64,000 bases of DNA from Panorpa germanica (Eukaryota; Arthropoda; Insecta; Mecoptera; Panorpidae), in assembly GCA_963678705.1 (NCBI GenBank), contig OY783203.1, positions 42,842,347 through 42,906,346 of the forward strand. Direction: 5' to 3'. Numbering within the stretch: the first letter of the stretch is position 1; each line of letters opens with the position of its first letter. The position numbers and the translations under genes are program-made. Positions 33,486 through 43,992 of the stretch are shown piece by piece. The notes below the pieces were generated by a model. The model worked only from the letters and a program-made list of their open reading frames with translations, did no database searches and was not told the origin of the DNA.

Positions 33486-33667
33486 CAGGGCCGGATTTAG
33501 AGGTGTGGGAACCCTGAGGCAATGAAGGAGCGGAGGCCCTTAATTATTTTCCGAATAAAAGGAACAATTTTTTTCCGTCAAGTCTTTCAAAAATTTATTG
33601 CTTTTATCATTATTGTGTAGGTCCCGGGGCAGCAGAACCCACCTGCCCTCCCTCAAATCCGGGCCTG
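33486..33667. mobile_element. hAT-type MITE, 182 bp, with 8-bp target duplication
   Basis: The left end CAGGGCCGGATTTAGAGG and the inverted right end CAGGCCCGGATTTGAGGG are terminal inverted repeats of hAT style (CAG.G..GG). Flanks are GCAGCGAT on the left (33478-33485) and GTAGCGAT on the right (33668-33675), an 8-bp duplication with one mismatch, the size expected for hAT. Small minus-strand frames over it are not genes. Confidence 0.85.
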
Positions 33668-33712
33668 GTAGCGATATAGGGAGGTTTATTGAAAATAACT
33701 TTAATAGATGAG

Positions 33713-33760
33713 CAGGGCCGGGTTGGCACACGTAACGTCGGCGAGCGGCAAATTCTAATA
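33713..33760 (+). mobile_element. possible second hAT end
   Basis: CAGGGCCGGGTTGGCACACG resembles the hAT-type end at 33486, 46 bases beyond that element. No opposite end is visible, so it may be a truncated neighbour. Confidence 0.4.
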
Positions 33761-34754
33761 TATATAGAGTTTACAATTAATTCACGTATAAGCATTTTAT
33801 TTTTATTCAATAAGTTTGTACTAATTATTAAAAAATGTGAATTAATTATGAAATTGTTATACATAATACATTGGAAATTTTCTTAATTTCAAGTTATAAA
33901 ATATTTAAACTATCAAATTCGTTATTTTAATGAATTTAATTTTTATAAATTTGTATCTTTTCTTATATTGATAAATTATTTATAATAAAATTATTGAGCA
34001 TGTTATGTAGTCGCTTATTTATTAATTAAAATCATTCAAAGCTTTGTAAGAACTGTTTAACACTTGTAAAGTTCTAATTAATTTTACTATTAGTATTATT
34101 TTTGTATAAATCAATCTTATTCAATGTTCATTATTTGGAAAATCTTTCTTTTTAATTAAATATTACATTAATTTCATTATTCATCGCACTATATTTCTAT
34201 GATAGCTTGAAATAATTTATTAGAACACATTTTTCCGGTGTCATTCTGTAATAGATTCTAACTTTTTTATAAAATTAATTTAACTGATGGTACGAAATAA
34301 CCATTTTTGCTTAAGTTATTAAAGTTAATGCCGGGTTTTTCTCATAAGATTGTAAGGAATGTAATTTAATCAATATTTCAAAGAAACTGATAGAGTGTAT
34401 TAAAGTGCAATGTCACACTTACAGACTTTTTTAAGAATACGAATATACTAAACAGAGCCGAATTATGTTTCGTTAGGAAATTTATATTCTTTACTGTGGG
34501 CGTATTTCTGATGATAGTTTAAGTAATTTATTAAAAACAATTTAATATATTCATTTAAAAAAAATGGACAATGGTGTTTTATTTTTTCAAGTCGCAGTTT
34601 GACTTACCTATCTAATGTTGACAGCAGCATTTCCTTTGTAGCGAATCAGGTGGTGTCAAAAATGTTTCGTGTATGGAATACCCACCAGAAGAGAGCCTTA
34701 GTTTAACTGTAAATCTTGTGTTGAATCTGAAAAAAAAAAACAGAAGACTATTAA
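33761..34754. other. AT-rich DNA, nothing recognised
   Basis: An A-rich run at about 34728-34741 precedes the tRNA-like block. Otherwise nothing supported. Confidence 0.4.
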
Positions 34755-34755
34755 C

Positions 34756-34835
34756 GACTCTCGTAGCTCAGTGGTTAGAGCAGTATCGTACAATAATAAA
34801 GAAGACAAGATCTTGCAGGTGAGTTGCCTCTCCAA
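34756..34835 (+). repeat. tRNA-like pseudogene or SINE head with strong box A
   Basis: GACTCTCGTAGCTCAGTGGT and TAGAGCA are an almost perfect tRNA D-arm/box A (TAGCTCAGTGGTTAGAGC). About 50 bases later, GCAGGTGAGTTGCCTCTC is a decayed T-arm. The acceptor strands do not pair and the anticodon arm is not resolvable, so this is a tRNA-derived relic, not a functional tRNA. It differs from SINE-A and may be the head of another SINE family. Confidence 0.6.
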
Positions 34836-35705
34836 TTATGCGGCGATTGCACAACTTCAATATTGTTGATCTAGTCTGTCTGTCCAAATCTTAATCAGAT
34901 CTTTAATAGAAGACTGAAAAGAGTTAAACCTTTTGAGTTAGTTTAATGAAATGAAATTAAATGTAATCGTGCAAAACGTAATAAATATTTATGTTAAATA
35001 TTTTATATAATACAATAAGGTATTCTGAAGAGCAAAACTTTAATGTGTCATAATATTATATTATGTTACCGTTAAATTGCTTATTAGTCTAATAAACTAA
35101 TTTGTAATAGTTAAAAAAAAAATCTTTAATGATTTAATGTTGTATTTTTTTTCAAAAGGTTGTATACAAGATCGATTTTAACAAGTAGTTTTTTAATCAA
35201 CAAAAAAATACAATATTTTCGTTAAAAGCGATGTCATTTTTATTTTAATGCGAGGTAAGTAATGAAACAAAATTTAAAAAATTTAAACACAAATCTTAAA
35301 TTAACTATTAGAATTTACAAACTATCAAGCTAATGATATTAAGTAAATTTTCTGTCACAGAGCTACTGGCTATGAGTAGTGGATCCACTTTCCCCTACTT
35401 TAAATTAAAATTATATGTACTTATATATATTTATATATTCATTTGTCGATATTTGTATTGGGAATAAGTCTGTGTGTGAAATATAAAATGACACCTCTTC
35501 TTGAAATATCAAATATCTTGCAAGATATGTCGTACTGTTATTCGGCAGTGACATTTACTGTATTATAGTGTTGCACAATGAATGTTATTAAACATATATT
35601 ACCGTCTGTACCGAAGATTACTGTCTATTTAAGCATAAACGGTCTTGGCCACAGTCTTAATTGTTTTCTGTTGTTTTATGCGGGACTTAACCTTGACCTT
35701 ATAGT
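34836..35705. other. AT-rich DNA; short repeat C piece at 35470-35500
   Basis: GAAATATAAAATGACACCTC at 35478-35497, inverted, matches the AGAGGTGTCATTTTA block of repeat C at 30021 and 60166. Nothing else recognised. Confidence 0.4.
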
Positions 35706-36480
35706 ACGGGGGTAGTTTGATAATTCAGTGACTTTTCTTTTTTGAAAAAGCGCTTTATTTCTCAATGAAAGATATTTTTTTCCAATTTTTCTATTCCTTC
35801 CAAATAGAAGGTTTTCTCAAGGTCCTCTTTGTTAGACTCAAATCTCTTACCGCTCATCCATTTTTTCAGATTTAAAAATAGGTAATAGTCCCGGGGGACT
35901 AAATCTGAAAAATATGCTGGATTATTGCCGGGTAGTACTTCGTAGCCCAATTTATGGATTTTTGCCATGGTGACTAAACATTCAATGGCAATCGCGGCAC
36001 CCATTGCGTGGATGCAAATATTCACGTTAAATGTATATATATATATAATATAATGTAATAAATAATATATATTCACGTACGAATGTACTGCTCGGATGAG
36101 ATACCTACAGCCTCAGCCACCTGATGCATTTTCATTCCCCGATAGTCCAATATCATTCCATGGACTTTATCGATTATTTCTGGCGTGACGACCTTTTTTG
36201 GGCGAACTGAACATTCGATGTCACTTGTGATAGTACGATAGTTACCATTGAAATTGATGGTGCAGAGTCCAATTAGTATTTATGAAGGTGATGGTTTTTT
36301 TACGCGAAATCCACATTTTTCCATTTTCATTAAAATTCATGAGGTTGTCTGCTTTCAATTGCTGTCAAACATAAACTAAACGATGCAGCTTGCTCATTTG
36401 ATTGTAGTCTATTAATACCTGGCAGTTGACAGGAGCAGTGTGGCATTTAAAGTTACTGCGCGGGAAATTCAAACAGTCCT
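35706..36480 (-). mobile_element. mariner relic, about 775 bp, internally deleted
   Basis: One end (TACGGGGGTAGTTTGATAAT, TCAGTGACTTT) and the inverted other end (ACAAGGACTGTTTGAATTTC, GCGCAGTAACTTT) look like diverged terminal inverted repeats. Between them on the minus strand are N-terminal and C-terminal transposase pieces with a (TA)-rich stretch (36025-36072) in the middle. A complete mariner is about 1.3 kb, so roughly 0.5 kb is missing. A second fragment of the same family is at 62367-62735. Confidence 0.75.
35762..36330 (-). pseudogene. mariner transposase, broken and internally deleted
   Basis: Minus strand, N to C. 36230-36085 reads SDIECSVRPKKVVTPEIIDK, VHGMILDYRGMKMHQVAEAV and GISSEQY, the second helix-turn-helix region typical of mariner transposases, then a stop. 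After a TA-rich gap, 36000-35762 reads VTMAKIHKLGYEVLPGNNPA, YFSDLVPRDYYLFLNLKKWM, SGKRFESNKEDL and YLEGIEKLEKNIF, the mariner C-terminus. The aspartate of PRDYYLF is where the last catalytic D of the DD34D triad lies. The central region with the other aspartates is missing, and there are stops and frameshifts. Non-functional. Confidence 0.85.
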
Positions 36481-36485
36481 TGTAA

Positions 36486-37663
36486 CTTAACCTGAAGTCT
36501 ATAAACGTGCATGGATTTAGTAACAACCGCAATACAAATAACTATGACAAACGCTTGTCATAATTCACTACGACTTCAAAATATGTTGAGCCTAGCACAT
36601 GAAGCGCTGGAATACTCCACAGCTTGTGTAATAATTCCTTGCAGTGGCTAACAGTCAACCCATTATTTGAACGCTGCGCAAAATGTATTCTATGTATTTT
36701 GAAGTACATATCACAAACAACTCGAAATTCCAAACCTCCTTTAAGCAAATATCGATTTGTTTAAAATAGAAATGCATTTATATAATGAAACGTTGCCTCC
36801 TTTTATCTCGTCTCGTGTAATAAACTTGTCCTATACACATTCAACATCACGGGATGAAAGTGAGATATTTTGTGACGTTGAAGTGCAACAAATGCTTTTA
36901 TGAGACTACTAAAGCTCACTTTTTTCTCCTACGCTTATTCATACGTACATACATGTATGAGTAAACTAACAACACTGTGTTCGCATACAAGATATTTCTA
37001 TAGGTTTATTATTGTCTATATGTTTCCTTTTTTCAAATGGAGAATTTTGTAATGATCAATGTTTCTTTTTCTTTTACTTTTCCTGCTTTTACTATTGTTG
37101 CTTTATTCATGTTTTATTATCCTATATGAACCAGATATTTAAAATCAATGATGTAGCAGACTACTCGTATATATGATAACGCTCCTTTGCTCGTGTGGCG
37201 TTATAGCTTCATAAGACCAAGGGCAAGTTTGAATTTAGGGGCCCACCAACTTTAATTTCGATATTCTCACTATAGTAAGGAGATCTTAAATAATTAGTTT
37301 ACCCGTTTATATCCATGGGCGTAGATGTTTTCAGTAATTATATATGACAAGTATTAGGCCACTACTTTACCAACATTACATATCGTATTATGTTATGATC
37401 TATAACCGAGGAACGCAAACTTGGGTTAGCTTAGCACCGCATTACTCTCCCTTTGTGGTACTTCGGCAAGTGAAAATTCTCTGGATATCATCGAATATCA
37501 TGACTATATGTTGCCTGCATATAAAAGAAACAAAAAAGAAATTCTTTATTTTAAAAAATCATAAAACAAAAAATGTTGGAGATATCATTTTAAATCTTTT
37601 TCCTTTTCATAGAGGTACATTTAAAGTTTTTTAAATTACTTCTTGAAATGAATATTTTGAAGG
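36486..37663. other. less AT-rich unknown sequence, then AT-rich DNA
   Basis: 36540-36760 has near-coding composition and a 68-codon minus frame (36542-36748) with no recognised domain. A short inverted repeat ATGACAA/TTGTCAT lies at 36544-36561. 37344-37634 contains a 96-codon plus frame, also unrecognised. No gene called. Confidence 0.35.
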
Positions 37664-37867
37664 TGCTTCCGTCCAACCAGCGACGAACTAATATAATATT
37701 GCCAGTATTTACGGTGATGCTCATATATGTCTACCTCATGGCTGCTTCAAATGATTTATGATCATCAAATTACATACTCACACAAAATAGCACATAAACA
37801 AATTAATTTTGACAAAACCCAATCCCAGAAAATATATCAGTGATTCGGAGATCGAACCCTCGTTTAC
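37664..37867 (-). mobile_element. SINE-A copy, nearly full length, diverged
   Basis: Minus strand: GCCAGTATTTACGGTGATGC, TCATATATGTCTACCTCATG, GCTGCTTCAAATGATTTATG, GACAAAACCCAATCCCAGAA, AATATATCAGTGATTCGGAG and ATCGAACCC. Box B (GGTTCGAT inverted) is intact. The extreme tail and head ends are eroded. Confidence 0.78.
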
Positions 37868-37869
37868 TG

Positions 37870-38129
37870 TGATATTGCAAAATATCAAATTCCATTTCAT
37901 CTAGTGCAAATTCCTTGAAGATTGGTTTGGGGTTCTCATATTAAGTTAAACCTTGTGAAATTGTCTATTTTGCCTAAAGGACGACGCGCCACTGGCGCCA
38001 CAGTAATACATGGTACTGTATAAGAAAAATCAGAAGATTACACATCCAACTCATAATTAATAAGTTATTTTTTTTATTGAAAACAATACCCTTTACATTG
38101 ATATGGTCTTACTAAAGTTCAAACTGAAA
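37870..38129. other. AT-rich DNA, nothing recognised
   Basis: No supported feature. Confidence 0.4.
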
Positions 38130-38452
38130 ATGAGACAGAAGTATATGTGAACAATGTAACAACAATATGTGAACCAAGTAAGAGTAAATCATATTATTCT
38201 TCAAGGCTCCAAGAACTCATCGCACAGACAAAACTGTACCTGAAGACTATAATCAGATATCGGAAAGCAGAGAAAGATTTAAAAACCTTATTGTCTTGTT
38301 AATTAACTAATTTAACCTCAATATTTTAATATTTGTACTCGTATTCATAGACTATAAATTATGTGTTACATATGTTTATAAATGTATATGTTGTTTTAAG
38401 TTGTAATAACTTTCGGTAATTGATGCACTCAAATAAATATTTTAAAAAAAAG
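38130..38452 (+). mobile_element. retroelement-like 3' end, tail copy 3
   Basis: Ends GTTGTAATAACTTTCGGTAA, TTGATGCACTCAAATAAATA and TTTTAAAAAAAA, the shared tail. Upstream (38191-38303) a short open stretch reads SSRLQELIAQTKLYLKTIIR, YRKAEKDLKTLLSC then stop, again a K/E/R-rich C-terminus. The junction with other copies is not defined, so the left limit is approximate. Confidence 0.5.
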
Positions 38453-39058
38453 ACAGAACTCAGTGATGATAAGAAAGCAATACTTTATAGTTTTGACTTA
38501 ATAGTAATAGAAGTCTAAATGTACGAATTCAGTTATTAAAGAAACAATTTTTATTTCATTATTATTAGCTCCTATAAGTGAATCACATTTATGACTATAC
38601 CAATAGCATGGAAAGTTCTCAGTTGATCATCCTCTAACTAAGTTCAATTTTACATAACTTCAGCTCTCGAATGATAGCTGGTGGGAACTTCATTACGATT
38701 GCAAGTATATACTTTTTAAAAAGTGTCTCTATTACAATCGATAATTATCCAAGTGCACCCTCTGAAGATTTAGGAAACTAATTTACTAATACAATGATAA
38801 TCAACATAATCTACGATATACCCTACTCGGAAATAGCACGAAAACATAAGCACTGCGTATTAAATGCACTTAATCAACATGTTTGCTTTATCTGCGTCAC
38901 CCACCCACATAACTTCTACTATTACGATCCCTTAAAAATAACAGTCACTCTAAAAATATTTGTTTACTGTAATAGCATAGAATAGCATAATCTACATAAT
39001 AAGAATAGCTGGGAACGTCGTGAAAAAGTTAGCTGAGAATTCAAATTTATTTTGGTAA
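38453..39058. other. AT-rich DNA, nothing recognised
   Basis: No supported feature. Confidence 0.4.
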
Positions 39059-39061
39059 TAG

Positions 39062-39145
39062 GGGTTATCTATTAATTACGTAACACACACCTTTGTTACG
39101 TAAAGGGAAGAGGGGTCTCGAAAGTGTGGCAAGACGTGACAAGCA
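39062..39145 (+). mobile_element. solo end of the GGGxxATCCATAAA MITE family, diverged
   Basis: GGGGTTATCTATTAATTACG, TAACACACAC, then GAAGAGGGGTCTC correspond to the end and inner G/C-rich region of the elements at 18749 and 28252. Sequence at 40090-40145 (CTCTTACGTAACCCC) might be a distant inner piece, but I could not link them. Confidence 0.5.
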
Positions 39146-40734
39146 AGGTAAATGAGTCATGAGCTTCATGACATTACATTTAATCCAAAATTCGTCTTCC
39201 AAGAACAAAAAATGCACGTAATCATAAAACAACAGGGAAAACAATGTTATTGGTAATTTGGTAATTTAATTAGCTCTATTGTGTGTTTAACAAGTTGAAA
39301 GTTTATTTTGGATATTATGTAATTGTTATTTTATATTGTAAGTTCAAGTAGTAACTAAAATAAAAATATTGTAAGCCGAATCATTTTTCGTTGCCAAATA
39401 CATTCGCAAAAAAATCGCATAATCTACTGCAAATGCGAATGCAGAAATTCGTTACATCCCTAATACATACAAGTAATTTACAATCTCTTAACATTTACCA
39501 GTATATAGTAAAATTTAAAAGTGCAAAACTCAATTGTGTAATTATATTACACAGTTATCTTGTAACAACCTGGTTGTACAGTTGTCTATTTGTCGGTAAT
39601 TTCAAGCGTAATCCAATTAACAAGCTTTTTGACTTTGTGAACTCGCTTTGAGTTCTTAGTACTAGAGCAATTGAAGATTATTTCAGAAGAAAGTAAATTA
39701 TTTTAGAATTAGATTTATTTCAAAAGTTTATTATGTTTATATTAAGAATTTAGTAACATTATAACTTGTAGTAAATAGAAAATACAATTATTTCATAGAA
39801 AGTAAAATTATTCAACTTTTTCATCAGTCTGTATTCCTATTTAAAGTAGATGGTAAACAAACAAAATTGCTTAAATATAAAGAATTTTGATGACATTTAG
39901 CTCACCCTTTCAATGTACGAATATACGTGCGTACACGCACAGTAAAGTCATTAGGTATTTAATGATGTTCACTGTGTTGATTCGAAGTCATTAACTTTAA
40001 ATGTTTGGAGAATGAATTTAGATATAAGGACTCACCGCAACTTAAAGTTACAAATGTGTTATAAAATGTGGAGCAAATATGTCGCAAAAACAACCCCTTC
40101 TCCCTCTCTTACGTAACCCCAACGCCATTTCGTGTAACCCATTGAGCCCACCTCTTAACTGTCAAGCCTTAAATGATGCTAATTAGACCATTATTACATG
40201 ACTATATTACTGACGACTGGTGGCCTACGTGTAAGTGTAAAGTCCTGTACATACTAGTGTGACTACGGCTAAGACATGCGACATTCATTTAACTCTACTA
40301 AACTCATACAACTATACGAAAATTCAAAGTATTTTTGTTATATCCATTTACCGACTCTGACGCGGTAAAAATCAAAATTCTTTTTATATTTATAAGACAT
40401 TTTAGGAATTGTAAACATTAAATCAAACTTATGTGTTGCTTCTGAAATCAAAATTTGTTTTAGTAATTTACATACTGTTTAACTTAAATCATACTATCAT
40501 ACCTGAAATCAAATAAACGACATTAAAAGTTTATTACTTAAATTATCAATTTCCTCTTATCTAATTTTATTATAACCTAACATTATGCACGATGGCCGTT
40601 ATTTCTTACAACGTTACTTGTTGGAGTACACACACAACAATGACAATCGATAAAACTACCTCACCTGATCAGAATGCAGTTTTAATATCTCTGCTCAGTG
40701 TTACTAACTAAAGAAATATAATTTATTTTCATGT
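39146..40734. other. AT-rich DNA, nothing recognised
   Basis: A slightly GC-richer patch at 40090-40270 has no recognisable content. The 86-codon plus frame at 39391-39651 shows no domain. Confidence 0.4.
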
Positions 40735-40964
40735 TTTAATATATTTCCGTTGCTGCGTCCTATCACCGACGACCATCTACTGTTTTATGGAGTCACGACC
40801 TCGTATATGTGAGTTACACCACTGCCTAATAAAAGTATGACATTTGCGAGCTCTCACATTATCATCTTTCATACAACCAAACCCAGATAATATACCTCTG
40901 GTCCGGGGATCAAACCCGAAGACACAGAAGTCAGCGTCAAGCATCAATACTCTGACTTACTGTG
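40735..40964 (-). mobile_element. SINE-A copy, full length (minus)
   Basis: Minus strand: TATTTCCGTTGCTGCGTCCT, ATCACCGACGACCATCTACT, GGAGTCACGACCTCGTATAT, ACACCACTGCCTAATAAAAG, CAACCAAACCCAGATAATAT, TCTGGTCCGGGGATCAAACC, CGAAGACACAGAAGTCAGCG, TCAAGCATCAATACTCTGAC and TTACTGTGT. Head, body and tail are all present. With 23372-23611 and 60972-61240 it defines the family consensus. Confidence 0.92.
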
Positions 40965-41852
40965 TTTTTTTTATTTTTAGGAACTGTCTTTTTATGATCA
41001 ATTTAGTCTGAAGCAGTGTTACCAAATAGGTCTCAATGTTTTTTTTTACGTAAATGGTTACTTTTTATGTTAAGTAAACTTTAAATACATATAACTGTTT
41101 TTAGTGGTACTTTTAGTATATTTTTATTTCCTTTTTTTAAAACGTAGCGAATATTTGCGTCTATCTCTGAATTTTCTTTTGAGTTAAAATGAACACTGAC
41201 AGCACAACAGGTGCACATTCCGAGAATTTATTGTGGGTAACTTTAATTGTTATATATACTCGTATAACTTCATGCCCAGCGAAAATTCGCGCTAAGTAAA
41301 TCTTATGGCTACATTAATGTTGCTAAAATGCCGGAGTCATTATTACTACGGTTGGTTAATTATACATATATTATTTATTTAAATATTATAAATTTATATT
41401 CATAAATCACAATTAGTTTTAGTTATTGTCTTTGTTTTAATATTTTGGAGTAAATTCAATATAGATTCAGTTCCAAATTGGAACTACCCGTAAATCTTGT
41501 AGACAAAATATAAAATATAAAAAAAAAAATATAAAATAGCAAAAAAATGTTTTTTTAATATATCAAAATTTTAAAAATTTTAGTTTTTCTTTAATTTAAA
41601 AAAAATTGTATTAGGTATCACACGAAATCATTAATCTTTTTGCAGAACTGGCGGAAGCAGCAATAATCAGTTGTATACAATCACAATTGTCCCGATTGAA
41701 TCTGGGCACATCTAAATTTTCATTCTAAATTTGTGAGATATTTGTGATATTTGTCTATTGGTTAATCCAGGCCTGCTTAGGTTAGTTATTATAACTATTA
41801 TATTGGCATAATTTAGGGTAAGTTCGAATATCAAAAATATGTTATATTTGAC
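40965..41852. other. AT-rich DNA, nothing recognised
   Basis: No supported feature. Confidence 0.4.
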
Positions 41853-42052
41853 CAGCACGGGTTTTAGAATCTTTGGGCTTTTGGGCTAAGATTGCGGTGC
41901 GGGCCACACTACTCCCCCACCTTTCTACATATTATTATTACAGAAAACCATTTTTAATTTTTTTTATTTTAGATATTTTTCATTTTAGTTTTATTTTGTA
42001 GTGCGTGTCCCTAGAATGCAAACTATGTAGCCTGACCTTAAACGTGGCACTG
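41853..42052. mobile_element. hAT-type MITE, 200 bp, with 8-bp target duplication
   Basis: The left end CAGCACGGGTTTTAGAATC and the inverted right end CAGTGCCACGTTTAAGGTC follow the hAT CAG.G..G pattern. Flanks TATTTGAC (41845-41852) and CATTTGAG (42053-42060) match at 6 of 8 positions. The G/C-rich inner left part (GCGGTGCGGGCC) contrasts with the surrounding AT-rich DNA. No coding remnant. Confidence 0.7.
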
Positions 42053-42060
42053 CATTTGAG

Positions 42061-42448
42061 CGCTTAAAAAGTTAATTCATTTCCGTTACTATTTCTAAAT
42101 TTAAAATACATAGAAACATATTCTCTTTATGTTTTTCCTGATTGCTCAATAAATATAACTGACATGTAACAAATCAGCAAAATAATTCTTCGATACTGAG
42201 TTATCTTTTATACCTATGCAAAAATGTTCTTAATATTTCTTAGAAAAATTTAAAAGCAAACTCTTTTGTTATACGGAAGTAAGCTGACAGGTTTTGAATT
42301 GCTATGAGATCAGAAGAATTGCATTTTACATTGTGATTCTAAATAAGTTTGCTCCATATGTTCAGAATTCTTTTTCTGTAATCACAACAAAATTCATTGT
42401 AAGTTTTTTTTAAACAGGTGAGATGTAATATTTTTTTTAAATTTATTT
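42061..42448. other. AT-rich DNA, nothing recognised
   Basis: No supported feature. Confidence 0.4.
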
Positions 42449-42530
42449 AATCTGATAACAACCAAACACAGAAAATGTAGCTATAGTCCTGAGATTGAAC
42501 CCGAAGACACAGTAGTCAGCGCAGTAGACG
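42449..42530 (-). repeat. SINE-A 5' fragment
   Basis: Minus strand: CTGATAACAACCAAACACAG, AAAATGTAGCTATAGTCCTG, AGATTGAACCCGAAGACACA and GTAGTCAGCG, the tRNA-like head and adjoining body. Confidence 0.8.
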
Positions 42531-43307
42531 AATTTGTGGAGGAGTTGAGCCATTAACTTATATCTTGACCAAGTTTTGTAAATAATAGAAACGTATTATT
42601 TTTCTGACCTATGAATCAATTTTTGTTGTTTAATAACAAAACCCAAGGTTAGCTTTGTTATTGAGATCGTTATTCTCTCTTCTTTAACATGGATCATAAA
42701 ATGTCATATGGAATAAAAATAGTTTGCCCTAGATTCTATTTAAGGACTTTATCTCATATTTTATTTTGTCAAAAATTGCTTAGATGAGTATAGTCCCAGT
42801 AAACATAAATGTAGTATTCGTGTAACATTTATGTAGCAGATACGATTAAAGGTAAACATGTAGTTGTAGAATTTTATGAACTATCATACAATTTTAATGG
42901 ATATTACATTAGATGTTGAAGTGATACTTCTTTTATATTAACAGCTGTAATTTTTCCTAACTTACTGACTATCTTACTGTGGTCAAATCGATACAAAAAA
43001 AGCATATTTTCGATAATGTTTTTTGACGACACAGTTAATATATAATTATTTCTGTAATTACTTCATGATAAAGTAACATTTAAAGAATACTTTGTGAAAT
43101 TTGCATAAACAAATATCAGGAAATGAGGCATTGACTGCGAATCTCCGCAGACGTTACAAAAAATAGTTTCATTGCGGTGTCCCTCATAACTCATCACTGG
43201 ATTATTTAAAATCAAAAAACCAAAATTATTTATTAGTTGATAAGTTTCTGCTTAGGAGTCAAAATACCGATTTTTCATTTAAAAAATCAGTAACTGTGTT
43301 ACTTTAA
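42531..43307. other. AT-rich DNA, nothing recognised
   Basis: TGTAGCAGATAC at about 42832-42843 also occurs at 8206-8217, possibly part of a further repeat. Nothing else seen. Confidence 0.35.
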
Positions 43308-43412
43308 GGTGAAGACTTAAAATTTTATATCTCCGACTGTTTTTCACCAATCGACTTCAAATTTTCACACAATAAATTTAATATGTTATACAAAAATATA
43401 GATAAATAAAAA
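43308..43412 (+). repeat. dispersed repeat B, copy 1
   Basis: AGGTGAAGACTTAAAATTTT, ATATCTCCGACTGTTTTTCA, CAATCGACTTCAAATTTTCA and CACAATAAATTTAATATGTT match the reverse strand of 51262-51391 closely. This is an inverted pair about 8 kb apart. No coding capacity. Confidence 0.8.
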
Positions 43413-43932
43413 AATATATGAAACCTTACCCCCCGCCTCCTGTAAAACTAAATCATTTAGTAATAAGAAATAAGAAATTTAATTGCATTGTAATAAAAAT
43501 GGTCGGGGAAAAAGCTACAACACTATCATATAATAAAAAATCTACTTAAAAACTAAAAAAATAAAGTAAGAAGATCTAAGAAATGATCCTTTAATAATTG
43601 TAGCAAGTACGCAATTATTATATTCACTATTCGTTACCAATTTCATTCTTATTGATTTATTATTTTGTAGCCAAATCTACTGGCACGTTTTGTTAGAATA
43701 GCAAATAAGCATTATATAAAAACCTCAACCCCTTTAAGACAAAAAATTCGGATGTGGAAACATATGCATAAAGAACAAAATTTATTTCAAAATAACAATA
43801 TTTGCAAATAAATTGTATTCGATAAGGAAAAAGGAAAGTTGGTTTAGAATATTATTGTTAAAAAACTGTGCATTTAAATTCAAATGTTGAAACTTTTTTC
43901 TGTTTAAATTGAATATAGCGATACTCATATAT

Positions 43933-43934
<2 letters not shown>
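43413..43934. other. AT-rich DNA, nothing recognised
   Basis: A short C-rich piece at 43428-43441 follows repeat B and may belong to it. Confidence 0.35.

Positions 43935-43988
<54 letters not shown>
43935..43988. repeat. (TA)n microsatellite
   Basis: About 54 bases of pure TA. Confidence 0.97.

Positions 43989-43992
<4 letters not shown>

Noticed and set aside
33540-33886. Three overlapping frames around 33.5-33.9 kb
   Set aside because: They read through a hAT-type MITE and its flanks, partly in antiparallel pairs.
34756-34835. Functional tRNA gene
   Set aside because: Box A is excellent but the acceptor stem does not pair and the T-arm is degraded.
36542-36748. 68-codon minus frame next to the mariner relic, with near-coding composition
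   Set aside because: No resemblance to transposase or any family I know; could be part of a repeat but not supportable as a gene.
8206-42843. Shared 12-mer TGTAGCAGATAC at 8206 and 42832
   Set aside because: Flanks align only weakly; insufficient to define a repeat.
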